Assembly: GCA_900547775.1 (NCBI GenBank)
Contig: URHW01000001.1
Coordinates: forward strand, 310,001-374,000
Source of the DNA: an uncultured Mycoplasmatota bacterium
GTDB lineage: Bacteria; Bacillota_I; Bacilli_A; RF39; UBA660
Length of the DNA stretch: 64,000 nucleotides
Direction: 5' to 3'
The notes below the pieces were generated by a model. That model saw nothing but the letters and a program-made list of their open reading frames with translations, was not told the origin of the DNA and did not search any database. Shown here piece by piece: positions 46,277 through 56,889 of the stretch. The position numbers and the translations under genes were made by a program. The stretch's first letter is position 1, and each line of letters starts with the position of its first letter.

Positions 46277-46708
46277 TTATATCATTTTACGCTTATTTTT
46301 CCAGAATTTATTGATAATTTCTTGATATTTATCTTCTTTTTCGCTCATGTCTTTTAATTTATTAAATATGGTTTTGTTATATTGATTTTTTTCTGGTAAT
46401 CTTGGTAATAAATAGTACACATTTTGTATTCTACTCTCCTTTATTACTGACTTGCACATGTCACATGGTTCAATGGTTACATATAGCGTACATTTGTTCA
46501 ATCTCCAACTTTTAAGTTTTTTATTTGCTTTGGTGATTGCTAATATTTCCGCATGATTAATTGTCTGTTGTTTAATGTTTCTAGTATTATAGGCTTTTGA
46601 AATTATTTTGCCGTTTTCATCTATTATTAAAGCTGCAATTGGAACTTCACTTTTCTTCAATGATTTTTTGCTTAAATTTATTAATTCATTAATGTATTTT
46701 TCTTCCAT
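46277..46708 (-). CDS. tadA: tRNA-specific adenosine deaminase
   Basis: This 143-residue deaminase turns A34 into inosine in tRNA-Arg. Zinc ligands and the catalytic Glu are in HAE (52-54), and PCDMC (81-85) supplies two Cys. AAGGA is 7 nt upstream of the ATG and stands right after the T run of the SRP RNA. It precedes dnaX as in Bacillus. Confidence 0.95.
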   Translation of the reverse strand: MEEKYINELINLSKKSLKKSEVPIAALIIDENGKIISKAYNTRNIKQQTINHAEILAITKANKKLKSWRLNKCTLYVTIEPCDMCKSVIKESRIQNVYYLLPRLPEKNQYNKTIFNKLKDMSEKEDKYQEIINKFWKNKRKMI

Positions 46709-46719
46709 AATTTTTCCTT

Positions 46720-46797
46720 AAAAAAAGTGCACATATTCAGAGGCAAATGTGGCTGCTTTCTTCCGAATCTGACCAGTTTATTGCATAAATATTGCAC
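46720..46797 (-). ncRNA. ffs: signal recognition particle RNA, short bacterial type
   Basis: The minus strand at 46727-46797 holds the conserved SRP apical domain: CTGGTCAGATTCGGAAGAAA then GCAGCCA, matching GGTCAGG..CCGGAAGGAAGCAGCC of 4.5S RNA, with the GGAA tetraloop. The ends GTGCA and TGCAC pair, giving about 71 nt, followed by seven T (46720-46726). It lacks the Alu domain of the long Bacillus scRNA. Its place before tadA-dnaX is similar to scr in Bacillus. A -35 TTGCAA and a -10 TAACAT with 17 bp between them may be the promoter. Confidence 0.9.
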
Positions 46798-46848
46798 AAA
46801 TAAATGTTATCATACTTATAACATTGTTGCAACTTATAGTGCTAATTT

Positions 46849-46874
46849 AACAATGTTTCACGTGAAACATTGTT
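46849..46874. promoter_or_regulatory. parS: parS site 1
   Basis: TGTTTCACGTGAAACA (46854-46869) is a perfect parS core. It is flanked into a 26-bp perfect palindrome by AACAA on one side and TTGTT on the other. ParB nucleates here. Confidence 0.92.
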
Positions 46875-46938
46875 GATAAGTATCACTTATTGATTTTTTT
46901 ATTTTTCTAGATATTAATGTCATTATACTTTGTTTAAA

Positions 46939-46954
46939 GGTTTCACGTGAAACT
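46939..46954. promoter_or_regulatory. parS: parS site 2
   Basis: GGTTTCACGTGAAACT keeps the 14-bp palindrome GTTTCACGTGAAAC with changed outer bases. It and site 4 are embedded in the same duplicated sequence. Confidence 0.88.
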
Positions 46955-47024
46955 ATGTTAATATCTTTTCTTTAATGTAATACATTTTATTTACTATATT
47001 ATTTATTATTGTTAATTTTTTTGA

Positions 47025-47040
47025 TGTTTCACGTGAAACA
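47025..47040. promoter_or_regulatory. parS: parS site 3
   Basis: TGTTTCACGTGAAACA is a perfect 16-bp parS palindrome, 85 bp after site 2. Confidence 0.92.
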
Positions 47041-47116
47041 TTTGATTGTTGATATCTTAGAAGATTTTAATTATCTTTGATAATTCTATATAAATTTTTA
47101 ACGTCTTCGTTTAAAA

Positions 47117-47132
47117 GGTTTCACGTGAAACT
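47117..47132. promoter_or_regulatory. parS: parS site 4
   Basis: GGTTTCACGTGAAACT, identical to site 2 and in the same sequence context, 92 bp after site 3. Confidence 0.88.
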
Positions 47133-47221
47133 ATGTTAATAAATCTTATTTTTATAACAAAAAAGACTAATTATGCTTATTTGTTAATTAATGGAATATC
47201 CAACATATTATATTTTTTTAA

Positions 47222-47237
47222 TGTTTCACGTGAAACC
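47222..47237. promoter_or_regulatory. parS: parS site 5
   Basis: TGTTTCACGTGAAACC keeps the GTTTCACGTGAAAC core, with one altered outer base. Confidence 0.88.
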
Positions 47238-47268
47238 TTGTGGAAAAGTACTCCCTCTTTACTTTTTA

Positions 47269-47284
47269 TGTTTCACGCGAAACA
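47269..47284. promoter_or_regulatory. parS: parS site 6, variant core
   Basis: TGTTTCACGCGAAACA has a T to C change at the centre, so the central dyad reads CGCG. It ends 5 bp before the gyrA terminator stem. Confidence 0.75.
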
Positions 47285-47285
47285 T

Positions 47286-47318
47286 AAAAAAACGAATAGC
47301 TAAACTATTCGTTTTTTT
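47286..47318 (-). terminator. terminator after gyrA
   Basis: AAACGAATAG / CTATTCGTTT (47290-47314) form a 10-bp stem with a 5-nt loop. On the minus strand T residues follow. It overlaps the gyrA stop codon. Confidence 0.85.
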
Positions 47319-49758
47319 CAATAATTTCTTCTTCTGACTCTTTTTCTTTCTGAACAAGACTTACTGATGATACTTTTTGCCCAGATTTTAGATTAATTAG
47401 CCTTGTACCTTGAGTAACTCTACCCAATTGTGATACTTGTTCTAATGGTAATCTAATGATTATTCCTTGATTTGTAATAATCATGATGTCTGAATCATCA
47501 ATAACCTTTTTAATACTTGCTATATTTCCGTTCTTTTCTGTGATATTTAGGGCTTTTACGCCTTTACTTCCTCGTTTTGTCTTTCTATATTCAGAAATTA
47601 ATGTTTTTTTACCATAACCATTTTCAGTTACTATTACTATGTTATCATCGTCATTCACATTTTCGATGCTTACGCACTTAGCACTTCCTAGGTTGATGCC
47701 TTTAACACCAGAGGCTGTTCTTCCCATAACCCTGATTTCATTTTCATCAAAAACATTCATTCTACCTTCAGAAGAAGCTAATAAGATATTGGATTCACCA
47801 TTTGTTTTTTTAACACCTATTAGTTCATCGTTTTCTTTTAGTTTTATACAAATTTTTCCGGTTGCTCTAATATTTTCGAATTCTTCTAGGTTTGTACGTT
47901 TTATTAAGCCTTGTTTTGTAGCTAAAATTAAGTATTTTTCTTGGTTTTCCACATTTAATTTTATAATACTACTTATTTTTTCATCTTTTTCCACAGGCAA
48001 TACGTTAACTATTGGTAGTCCTTTTGATTGTCTACTAAATTCAGGTATTTCATATCCTTTTAATCTATACACTTTTCCTTTATTGGTAAATATCATTATA
48101 TAGTCATGAGTTGATAGATTTAATAAGTATTCCACAAAATCTTCATCATTGGTTGACATTCCCTTTACACCTACACCACCACGATTTTGAATTTTATATG
48201 TGTCTGACGTACATCTCTTAATATAACCATTCTTTGTTACTGTTACAATGATGTTTTCCTCAGGAATTAATGATTCATCTTCAATATAGTCTATAGCTGT
48301 CATATCAATAGATGTTTTTCTTTCATCACCATATTTATTCTTGATTTCGGTTAATTCATCTTTAATAATTTGTAGCACTTTTGCTTCGCTTTCTAAAATT
48401 GATTTTAATTCAGCAATTAATTTATGTAATTCGTTAAGATCTGCTTCTATTTTGTCTCTTTCTAAGCCTGTTAATCTACGTAATTTCATCTCTAAAATTG
48501 CTTCTGATTGAATTAATGTTAATCCAAAGCGTTTCATTAATGCTTCTTTTGCTACATCATCGCTTTTTGACTCTTTAATAGTTTTTATTACGGCATCTAT
48601 ATTGTCTAATGCGATCTTTAAGCCTTCTAATATATGTACTTGTTTTTCGGCCTTATCTAAGTCAAATTTGGTTCTTCTTACGATAATTTCTTTTTGATAA
48701 TTAATATATTTTTCAATTATTTCTTTTAGTCCAAGAGTTTTTGGCACACCGTTATCCAACATTAAGAAGCTTATTCCATAATTTGTTTGAAATTGTGTAT
48801 GTTTAAATAGCTTATTTAGAACAACTTGAGCATTAGCGTCTTTCTTTAAAGTTATTGTTATTTTAATACCTTCTTTTAGGTCTGTATGATAATCAGCAAT
48901 ACCTTCTATTGTCTTATTATGGACTAATTCAGCAACTTTATTTTTAAGTTCTGAAGTGTTAACTCCGTATGGAACTTCATCTACAATAATATAGTGTTTA
49001 CCATTTTTTTCTTCTATTTGGGCTTTACTTCTAATGGTAATAGTGCCTTTTCCTGTTTCATATGCTTGTTTAATACCACTATTACCTAGTATTATGCCAC
49101 CTGTAGGAAAATCCGGACCCTTAATATGATTCATTAGCCCTATAACATCGATATCTGGGTTATCTATATATGCAATGCATCCATCTATTACTTCACCTAG
49201 GTTGTGAGGGGGAATATTAGTTGCCATACCTACTGCAATACCCATTGTTCCATTTACTAGGATATTTGGGAATCTTGATGGTAAAACTGTTGGCTCTTTT
49301 TCACTTTCATCAAAGTTTGGTGTGAAATTAACTGTATCTTTCTTGATATCTCTTAATAATTCTAAAGATATTTTTGATAGCCTTGATTCGGTATAACGCA
49401 TTGCTGCTGCACCATAACCTTCGATATTACCAAAGTTTCCGTGTCCATCAACAAGCATATATCTGTAGCTGAAATCTTGAGCCATTCTTACCATTGCTTC
49501 ATATATACTTGAGTCTCCATGTGGATGGTATTTTCCCATTACATCTCCGACAATTCTTGCACTCTTTTTATGCGGTTTATCTGGAGTGTAACCTGATTCA
49601 TACATTGAGTAAAGAATTCTTCTATGAACTGGTTTTAAACCATCTCTTAAGTCTGGAAGCGCACGTGATACTATGACGCTCATTGAGTATTCTAAGAAGG
49701 ATGTTTTTACTTCATTTACTATGTTATTTTCTTCTAATCTGTCTCTACTATGATCCAT
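47305..49758 (-). CDS. gyrA: DNA gyrase subunit A
   Basis: This 817-residue topoisomerase subunit cuts and rejoins DNA during negative supercoiling. The catalytic Tyr122 is in [11 protein letters not shown], the quinolone-resistance region is GDSSIYEAM (Ser83, Glu87), and the C-terminal beta-pinwheel contains the GyrA box region [11 protein letters not shown]. The C-terminus is acidic. GGAGG precedes the ATG. It follows gyrB with 10 bp between them. Confidence 0.98.
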   Translation of the reverse strand: MDHSRDRLEENNIVNEVKTSFLEYSMSVIVSRALPDLRDGLKPVHRRILYSMYESGYTPDKPHKKSARIVGDVMGKYHPHGDSSIYEAMVRMAQDFSYRYMLVDGHGNFGNIEGYGAAAMRYTESRLSKISLELLRDIKKDTVNFTPNFDESEKEPTVLPSRFPNILVNGTMGIAVGMATNIPPHNLGEVIDGCIAYIDNPDIDVIGLMNHIKGPDFPTGGIILGNSGIKQAYETGKGTITIRSKAQIEEKNGKHYIIVDEVPYGVNTSELKNKVAELVHNKTIEGIADYHTDLKEGIKITITLKKDANAQVVLNKLFKHTQFQTNYGISFLMLDNGVPKTLGLKEIIEKYINYQKEIIVRRTKFDLDKAEKQVHILEGLKIALDNIDAVIKTIKESKSDDVAKEALMKRFGLTLIQSEAILEMKLRRLTGLERDKIEADLNELHKLIAELKSILESEAKVLQIIKDELTEIKNKYGDERKTSIDMTAIDYIEDESLIPEENIIVTVTKNGYIKRCTSDTYKIQNRGGVGVKGMSTNDEDFVEYLLNLSTHDYIMIFTNKGKVYRLKGYEIPEFSRQSKGLPIVNVLPVEKDEKISSIIKLNVENQEKYLILATKQGLIKRTNLEEFENIRATGKICIKLKENDELIGVKKTNGESNILLASSEGRMNVFDENEIRVMGRTASGVKGINLGSAKCVSIENVNDDDNIVIVTENGYGKKTLISEYRKTKRGSKGVKALNITEKNGNIASIKKVIDDSDIMIITNQGIIIRLPLEQVSQLGRVTQGTRLINLKSGQKVSSVSLVQKEKESEEEIIEKNE

Positions 49759-49768
49759 TTTTTACCTC

Positions 49769-52775
<3,007 letters not shown>

Positions 52776-52842
52776 TTTTAACCCTCTTTTAGAACAAATT
52801 TTTAACAAAATAGGTTTATGCGTACTCCTATATACAGTTATT

Positions 52843-52851
52843 ATTATATCA
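52843..52851 (-). promoter_or_regulatory. extended -10 promoter of recF-gyrB-gyrA
   Basis: On the minus strand TGATATAAT forms an extended -10 element, about 70 bp before the recF ATG and after the comK terminator. No good -35 is seen, as is normal for extended -10 promoters. Confidence 0.55.
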
Positions 52852-52872
52852 TAATTTAATGGGTTATAAAAT

Positions 52873-52893
52873 AAAAAAAGGCTTTATTTGCCT
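52873..52893 (-). terminator. terminator after comK
   Basis: AGGC and GCCT (52879-52893) pair around a 7-nt loop, with A/T arms extending the stem, followed by seven T on the minus strand. It overlaps the comK stop. Confidence 0.65.
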
Positions 52894-53327
52894 CTTTTTT
52901 TAAACTTTTTTTCTAATAATAGTGATTTACTTAATTGATTATTCATAATGTTGTAAGATATATCAAATTCTAAAGTTTCTTTGTTATAAAATTCAACTAA
53001 ACATCGGTCTTTTTTCTTATAGATATTACTAATATTACCTGCATTAATCCAAGAACATTCTTTTAGTCTTGGTGAGCACGTTGGAAAAAATATAATATTC
53101 TCTTCTTCTTTAACAATAATTGGTGCTTTATAAGAGATGCCTGTTAACGATTCTGTTCCTTTTGCTCTTCCTTCAATGGTGCTTCCATTATAACGACAAC
53201 TTTCATCCATTAGTTTATTTACTTTTTGGTTAACTATATAATATTTGTGTTTTTCAAAAACTAATGATTTGTTTTTTCCATATGGCATTAGTGCAAGTGT
53301 GTTTTTATTAATATTGTAATCTTTCAT
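52884..53327 (-). CDS. comK: competence transcription factor ComK homologue
   Basis: This 147-residue protein aligns with Bacillus ComK in blocks: a SCRYNGSTIEGRAKGTESL stretch (Bacillus SCRFFGSSYAGRKAGT), ISYKAPIIV, IIFFPTCSPRLKECSWIN (FPTLSSTRPQCGWIS) and an ISYNIMNNQL ending (ISYNSFENQV). It lacks the C-terminal 40-45 residues of Bacillus ComK, which there serve for MecA/ClpC control. The ATG at 53327 follows GGGGGTG by 6 nt. Its gene lies between dnaN and recF, where most Firmicutes carry yaaA. It has its own promoter and terminator. Confidence 0.88.
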   Translation of the reverse strand: MKDYNINKNTLALMPYGKNKSLVFEKHKYYIVNQKVNKLMDESCRYNGSTIEGRAKGTESLTGISYKAPIIVKEEENIIFFPTCSPRLKECSWINAGNISNIYKKKDRCLVEFYNKETLEFDISYNIMNNQLSKSLLLEKKFKKRGK

Positions 53328-53349
53328 GTACTTCACCCCCTTGCTTTTA

Positions 53350-53358
53350 GTTATAGCA
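53350..53358 (-). promoter_or_regulatory. extended -10 promoter of comK
   Basis: On the minus strand TGCTATAAC forms an extended -10, about 25 bp from the start codon. The -35 region is taken up by the phased Spo0A boxes. Confidence 0.5.
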
Positions 53359-53367
53359 CAGGTGGTT

Positions 53368-53394
53368 TGTCGAAATTTGTCGAAAAATGTCGAA
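53368..53394. promoter_or_regulatory. three tandem Spo0A boxes upstream of comK
   Basis: TGTCGAA occurs at 53368-53374, 53378-53384 and 53388-53394 on the plus strand, each exactly 10 bp apart. TGTCGAA is the core of the known Bacillus Spo0A box. Placed against an estimated start near 53343, they cover about -25 to -51 of the comK promoter. Binding is inferred. Confidence 0.75.
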
Positions 53395-53403
53395 TTATGC
53401 ACA

Positions 53404-53436
53404 AAAAAATAAAAAGTGAGATTTTTTCCCACTTTT
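53404..53436 (-). terminator. terminator after dnaN
   Basis: On the minus strand AAAAGTGGG / CTCACTTTT (53412-53436) pair with one G-U pair and a 7-nt loop, then T-rich. It starts at the dnaN stop and isolates comK. Confidence 0.75.
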
Positions 53437-54550
53437 AGTACGTTTTAATTGGTAGTATTAATTGGATTAGTGATTCGTCTTTAACTGATTTAAGTACTAT
53501 TGGCTTAGAATCTGAGTTTAAGAATATTAGTAATTCTTCCTCTTCAAATGTTCTTAGGGCTTCTAACATATATTTTGAACTAAATGAAATAGATATGTCT
53601 TCTGATGTGTTTTTGTCTACTTCTACGCTTTCTTCGGATTTTCCTATTTCACTGGCGTATGAAGAAACGATTAGTTCATTATTTCTTGTTTCCATTTTTA
53701 CAATGTTTTTTTCTTTACTTTGAGTAAGAAGTGCTGCTCTATCTATAGCACTGAAGTATTTATCTAAAGATGTTGTTAAAATAATGCTAAATTCATTTGG
53801 TATTAAGTTAGAAGTATTTGGATAAGTTCCATTTAATAAGCTTGATTGAAATAAATATCCATTATATTTAAATAAAATTTTGTTACTAAATGTATGTATT
53901 TCCACATTTTCGTTTGTAGTTAATAATTTATCAAATTCATTAATGTTCTTACCAGGAATTACTATGTTGCATGAATCATATTCTTTATCTAAGATTATAG
54001 TTTTTTTAGCTAGACGATAAGAATCAGTAGCAATACATTCTAGTACATTACCAGTTATTTTGAAGTTTAAACCTGTAAGTAATGGTCTTGATTCCTGTGT
54101 TGAGATTGCAAATATTGTTTGGGAAATAATCTTTTTTAGTACATCGCTTTCTATAATGATAGGATTTTTTGTTTCTTCTAGATTTATTTGTGGATAATCT
54201 TCTATGTTTAAACAATTTAAATTATACATAGTGTTTTCTGTACTGATTATTACTTTTAGGTCTTCTAGTACTTCAATATTAATATCTGTATTAGGCATTT
54301 TTCTGATGATGTCTAGTAAGTATTTACTTTGAATTACAGTTTTTCCAGTTTCTGTGATGCTTTTAATGTTTTCTTTAGGAATAAAGTTTTTAATAACTAA
54401 ATCACTATCACTTGCAGTAAGGTATAGTCCTTCTTCTTTTAGTTCAAATAATACTCCGTTTAATATTGGAATTATATTTCTTGGTGAGATAGCTCTCATT
54501 ACGTTACTTAAACTTTCTAAAATAATATTTTTTTCAATCAATAATTTCAT
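53435..54550 (-). CDS. dnaN: DNA polymerase III beta sliding clamp
   Basis: This 371-residue protein forms the dimeric ring that holds the polymerase on DNA. It starts MKLLIEKNIILESLSNVMRA and has ISPRNIIPILNGVLFE, typical of DnaN, and a late LILPIKTY in the place of the LPMR-like ending. AAGGA stands 6 nt before the ATG at 54550. The earlier in-frame start at 54619 has no ribosome site and would invade the DnaA-box region. Confidence 0.97.
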   Translation of the reverse strand: MKLLIEKNIILESLSNVMRAISPRNIIPILNGVLFELKEEGLYLTASDSDLVIKNFIPKENIKSITETGKTVIQSKYLLDIIRKMPNTDINIEVLEDLKVIISTENTMYNLNCLNIEDYPQINLEETKNPIIIESDVLKKIISQTIFAISTQESRPLLTGLNFKITGNVLECIATDSYRLAKKTIILDKEYDSCNIVIPGKNINEFDKLLTTNENVEIHTFSNKILFKYNGYLFQSSLLNGTYPNTSNLIPNEFSIILTTSLDKYFSAIDRAALLTQSKEKNIVKMETRNNELIVSSYASEIGKSEESVEVDKNTSEDISISFSSKYMLEALRTFEEEELLIFLNSDSKPIVLKSVKDESLIQLILPIKTY

Positions 54551-54585
54551 TTTTATTCCTTCTTTCTTTTTTTTATTATTATTGC

Positions 54586-54658
54586 TGTTGAAAATGTTAA
54601 TAAGTCTTTTTTTCTCCACAATTATGGGAAAAATTTGATGTGTATTGTTTGTGCAAAA
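54586..54658. promoter_or_regulatory. second DnaA-box cluster between dnaA and dnaN
   Basis: Degenerate DnaA boxes: TGTTGAAAA (54586-54594, minus TTTTCAACA), TGTTAATAA (54595-54603, minus TTATTAACA), TTCTCCACA (54612-54620) and TGTGCAAAA (54650-54658, minus TTTTGCACA). They fill the 113-bp dnaA-dnaN gap next to an AATAATAATAA run. This position is where Bacillus has its unwinding region. Confidence 0.6.
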
Positions 54659-54663
54659 CTTTT

Positions 54664-56016
54664 TTAATTAACAATTTTGTTTTTTATATCCTCTATTACT
54701 TGTCTTATGTTGTTTTCATCATTTTGAATTTCATTATTTATTTTATCATATGAGTGTAAAACTGTCGAATGATCACGATTACCAAATTCTAGTCCTATTT
54801 TTATGATTGTTTCAGATGTTGTCATTCGGCATAGGTACATAGCAATTTGTCTTGGATAATTGATGTTTGATGTTCTTTTTTTACTTTTAAGGTCTTCAAT
54901 TGTTATGTGATAGTAATCAGCGACGGCTTTTTGAATTTTTTGAATGTCGTTAGTTATATATATTGATTTACCAATGTAATCTTTAAGAGCATCTACGGCA
55001 AATTCAAGGTTAATTTCTTTAGGTCCCATCATAGCTGCATATGCATATAGTCTTGTTATAGCCCCTTCTAAGTGTCTAACGTCGTTTTCACAGTTTGTTG
55101 CAATGTACTCTATTACTTCATTTGGAACCATTTTAGCAACTTCATGTCCAGTCATTTTATCTTTAAGAATTTTACATCTAAGTTCAAAATCTGGTGGCTC
55201 GATGTTTGCTGTTAGCCCCCATCTAAACCTTGTTAGTAATCTTTCTTCAAGAAGTTTTAAATCGTCTGGTGATCGGTCTGAACTAATAATGATTTGTTTA
55301 TTTGAGTCATAGAGATTTGTAAATGTATGGAAGAATTCTTGCTGAGTTTTAGCGGCACCACCAAGGAACTGAATATCATCTATCATTAAGATATCTATGT
55401 TTCGGTATTTTTCTTTAAATTGACTTACTATATCGTAGTTATTTTCGTCTTTTTTATTAATACCAATGAAGTCTGATATGAATTCTTCACTTGTAACGTA
55501 TAGAACTTTTTTATTGGATTTTTGTACTATGTAGTTACCTATTGCATGCATTAAATGGGTTTTTCCTAGCCCACTTTTGCCGTATATAAATAATGGGTTA
55601 TAGATTTTTCCGGGTTGTTCTGCTACTGCTAGAGCTGCTAATTGAGCAAATCTATTACTATCCCCTATTACAAAATTTTCAAATGTATATTCTGGTTTTA
55701 AGTTAGAGTTCAAATTTTTATTTTCTGGTTCTTCTACTTCATCTAATTCAAGCACTTCTAATGGTTTTATTTCTTCTGCTGATAAAAATTCAATGTCATA
55801 TGAGGTTCCAGTTACTGTACTTACTATTTCTTCGATTAAATCATAATATGTTTGATTAAGAATTTTTTTATGAAATTCCATTGGAACTTCTATTTGCATG
55901 GTATTGTTTTTAATGCCAATTAGTTTAGTTTCTTTAAACCAGGTATCGTAAGATAATGGATTTAGTTTGCTTTGTATTACTTCTAGAATATCATTCCAAT
56001 TTACGTTATGTTTCAT
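54664..56016 (-). CDS. dnaA: chromosomal replication initiator DnaA
   Basis: This 450-residue AAA+ protein melts oriC. Domain I is at residues 1-80, domain II is a short linker, Walker A GKSGLGKTH is at 146-154, Walker B is IDILMIDDIQFL, and the DNA-binding domain IV has the FGNRDHSTVLHSYDKI signature near the end. GGGGTGAGG precedes the ATG. Its promoter overlaps the DnaA boxes of oriC. Confidence 0.98.
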   Translation of the reverse strand: MKHNVNWNDILEVIQSKLNPLSYDTWFKETKLIGIKNNTMQIEVPMEFHKKILNQTYYDLIEEIVSTVTGTSYDIEFLSAEEIKPLEVLELDEVEEPENKNLNSNLKPEYTFENFVIGDSNRFAQLAALAVAEQPGKIYNPLFIYGKSGLGKTHLMHAIGNYIVQKSNKKVLYVTSEEFISDFIGINKKDENNYDIVSQFKEKYRNIDILMIDDIQFLGGAAKTQQEFFHTFTNLYDSNKQIIISSDRSPDDLKLLEERLLTRFRWGLTANIEPPDFELRCKILKDKMTGHEVAKMVPNEVIEYIATNCENDVRHLEGAITRLYAYAAMMGPKEINLEFAVDALKDYIGKSIYITNDIQKIQKAVADYYHITIEDLKSKKRTSNINYPRQIAMYLCRMTTSETIIKIGLEFGNRDHSTVLHSYDKINNEIQNDENNIRQVIEDIKNKIVN

Positions 56017-56103
56017 TACCTCACCCCGGTCCTTCGTTTTTTGATAGTTCTATTTTAAATCAAGTCTGTGGAAAAATAAAGAGTGAAAATGAAAAAAATT
56101 AAA

Positions 56104-56110
56104 TTCGACA
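56104..56110. promoter_or_regulatory. candidate Spo0A box in oriC
   Basis: TTCGACA is the reverse complement of TGTCGAA, the Spo0A-box core. It stands 4 bp from a DnaA box (TTTTCAACA). Bacillus Spo0A is known to bind boxes in oriC that overlap DnaA boxes. A single copy can occur by chance. Confidence 0.4.
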
Positions 56111-56144
56111 ATTTTTTCAACATTTTATCAACAAGCAATCCTTT

Positions 56145-56173
56145 TATTTATATAGTCCAGAGTGAGTTTTCAA
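56145..56173 (-). promoter_or_regulatory. candidate dnaA promoter
   Basis: On the minus strand TTGAAA (56168-56173) stands 17 bp from TAAATA (56145-56150), or 15 bp from TATAAA (56147-56152). The -35 overlaps a DnaA box, which would permit autorepression. It is a weak match. Confidence 0.35.
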
Positions 56174-56337
56174 CAATATCCACAAATTACAATTAACATA
56201 AAAATAAGATATAAACATTTTCCACTTTTTGCTAATTTAAAAATTAAAAATTTATACTTTTTGAAGTTTGAAAAATTTTCTTATTTAGAAATTTTTTTAT
56301 TCGTAAATTTTTTAATAAATTAAGGTTAAACTTTTTA

Positions 56338-56366
56338 TTGACTTGCAGCCTTTAATATAATATAAT
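56338..56366 (+). promoter_or_regulatory. rpmH promoter
   Basis: TTGACT (56338-56343) and TATAAT (56361-56366) are separated by 17 bp, about 37 bp before the rpmH start. Strong sigma-A type promoter. Confidence 0.85.
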
Positions 56367-56402
56367 AAAAACGCTAAATTTGATGTGGAGGTGCAATTTT
56401 TT

Positions 56403-56525
56403 ATGAAGAGAACTTTTCAACCTAATAATCGTAAAATGAAGAAAAAGTTTGGTTTTTTTGCAAGAAAAGCTAGTAATATTTTAAATAGACGTAGAGCAAA
56501 AGGACGCAAAGTTTTATGTAAGTAA
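56403..56525 (+). CDS. rpmH: 50S ribosomal protein L34
   Basis: This 40-residue basic protein starts [20 protein letters not shown] and ends [12 protein letters not shown], the L34 pattern. It is four residues shorter than the usual 44 in the middle ([14 protein letters not shown]) and ends in CK instead of SA. A GGAGG-like site (GTGGAGGTG) lies upstream of the ATG. It heads the rpmH-rnpA-yidC-jag string. Confidence 0.97.
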   Translation: MKRTFQPNNRKMKKKFGFFARKASNILNRRRAKGRKVLCK

Positions 56526-56562
56526 GCCACTTAGAGTGGTTTTTATTCTATATGGGTGAGTT

Positions 56563-56889
56563 ATGAAAGAAGAAATTAGAATAAAGAATAAGTTAGAGTT
56601 CGATGATTTTTTTAAGAATTCTAAAGGGATAAGTAATAATTATTTTGTTTTATATAAAAAGGAAAAGAAAATTGATAATGTAAGAGTAGGGATTGCTATT
56701 GGTACTAAATTTGGAAAAGCATATAAAAGAAATCTTTATAAGAGAAGGTTACGCAATATAATAAGGAACAATTATGATAAATTTAATCAAAACTATGATT
56801 ATGTGCTTTTAATTAGGAAAAGTTGTGATACAATAGACTATAGAGAAATGGAAGATTGTTTCTTAAATTTAATTAAAAAGGTGAAATAA
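56563..56889 (+). CDS. rnpA: ribonuclease P protein component
   Basis: This 108-residue basic protein assists the RNase P RNA in tRNA 5' processing. The conserved KFGKAYKRNLYKRRLRNIIR helix is present near residue 50. GGTGAG stands before the ATG. Its stop overlaps the yidC start by one base (TAATG). Confidence 0.96.
   Translation: MKEEIRIKNKLEFDDFFKNSKGISNNYFVLYKKEKKIDNVRVGIAIGTKFGKAYKRNLYKRRLRNIIRNNYDKFNQNYDYVLLIRKSCDTIDYREMEDCFLNLIKKVK

Larger units (their letters stand above)
46798..47304. other. non-coding parS region between ffs and gyrA
   Basis: No gene of credible size is seen in this 507-bp stretch, and the bases outside the parS cores are AT-rich. The six parS sites are spaced about 85, 86, 92, 105 and 47 bp apart (start to start). 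A 30-odd bp unit, GTTTAAA-rich on the left and CTATGTTAATA on the right of a parS core, occurs twice (46931-46962 and 47109-47141). I infer a dedicated centromere-like ParB loading zone. Confidence 0.85.
56017..56402. other. oriC: replication origin oriC (incC-like region)
   Basis: The 386-bp gap between the divergent dnaA and rpmH genes contains clustered DnaA-box-like 9-mers: TGTGGAAAA 56067-56075, TTTTCAACA 56114-56122, TTATCAACA 56125-56133, TTTTCAACA 56167-56175, ATATCCACA 56176-56184 and TTTTCCACT 56218-56226. An almost pure A/T stretch follows at 56226-56337. A TTCGACA (56104-56110) lies next to the boxes. The switch of coding strand and the operon context fit the chromosomal origin. 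Confidence 0.9.

Noticed and set aside
54121..54135. GGGAAATAATC in dnaN as a third Noc site
   Set aside because: Only the right half of the palindrome matches; the left half is not present.
54586..54603. DnaA-trio next to the dnaA-dnaN boxes
   Set aside because: The AATAATAATAA run does not fit the trio register in the orientation known from Bacillus.
54750..54770. TGTCGAA in dnaA as a Spo0A box
   Set aside because: It encodes the conserved DnaA HST signature, and single copies are expected by chance.
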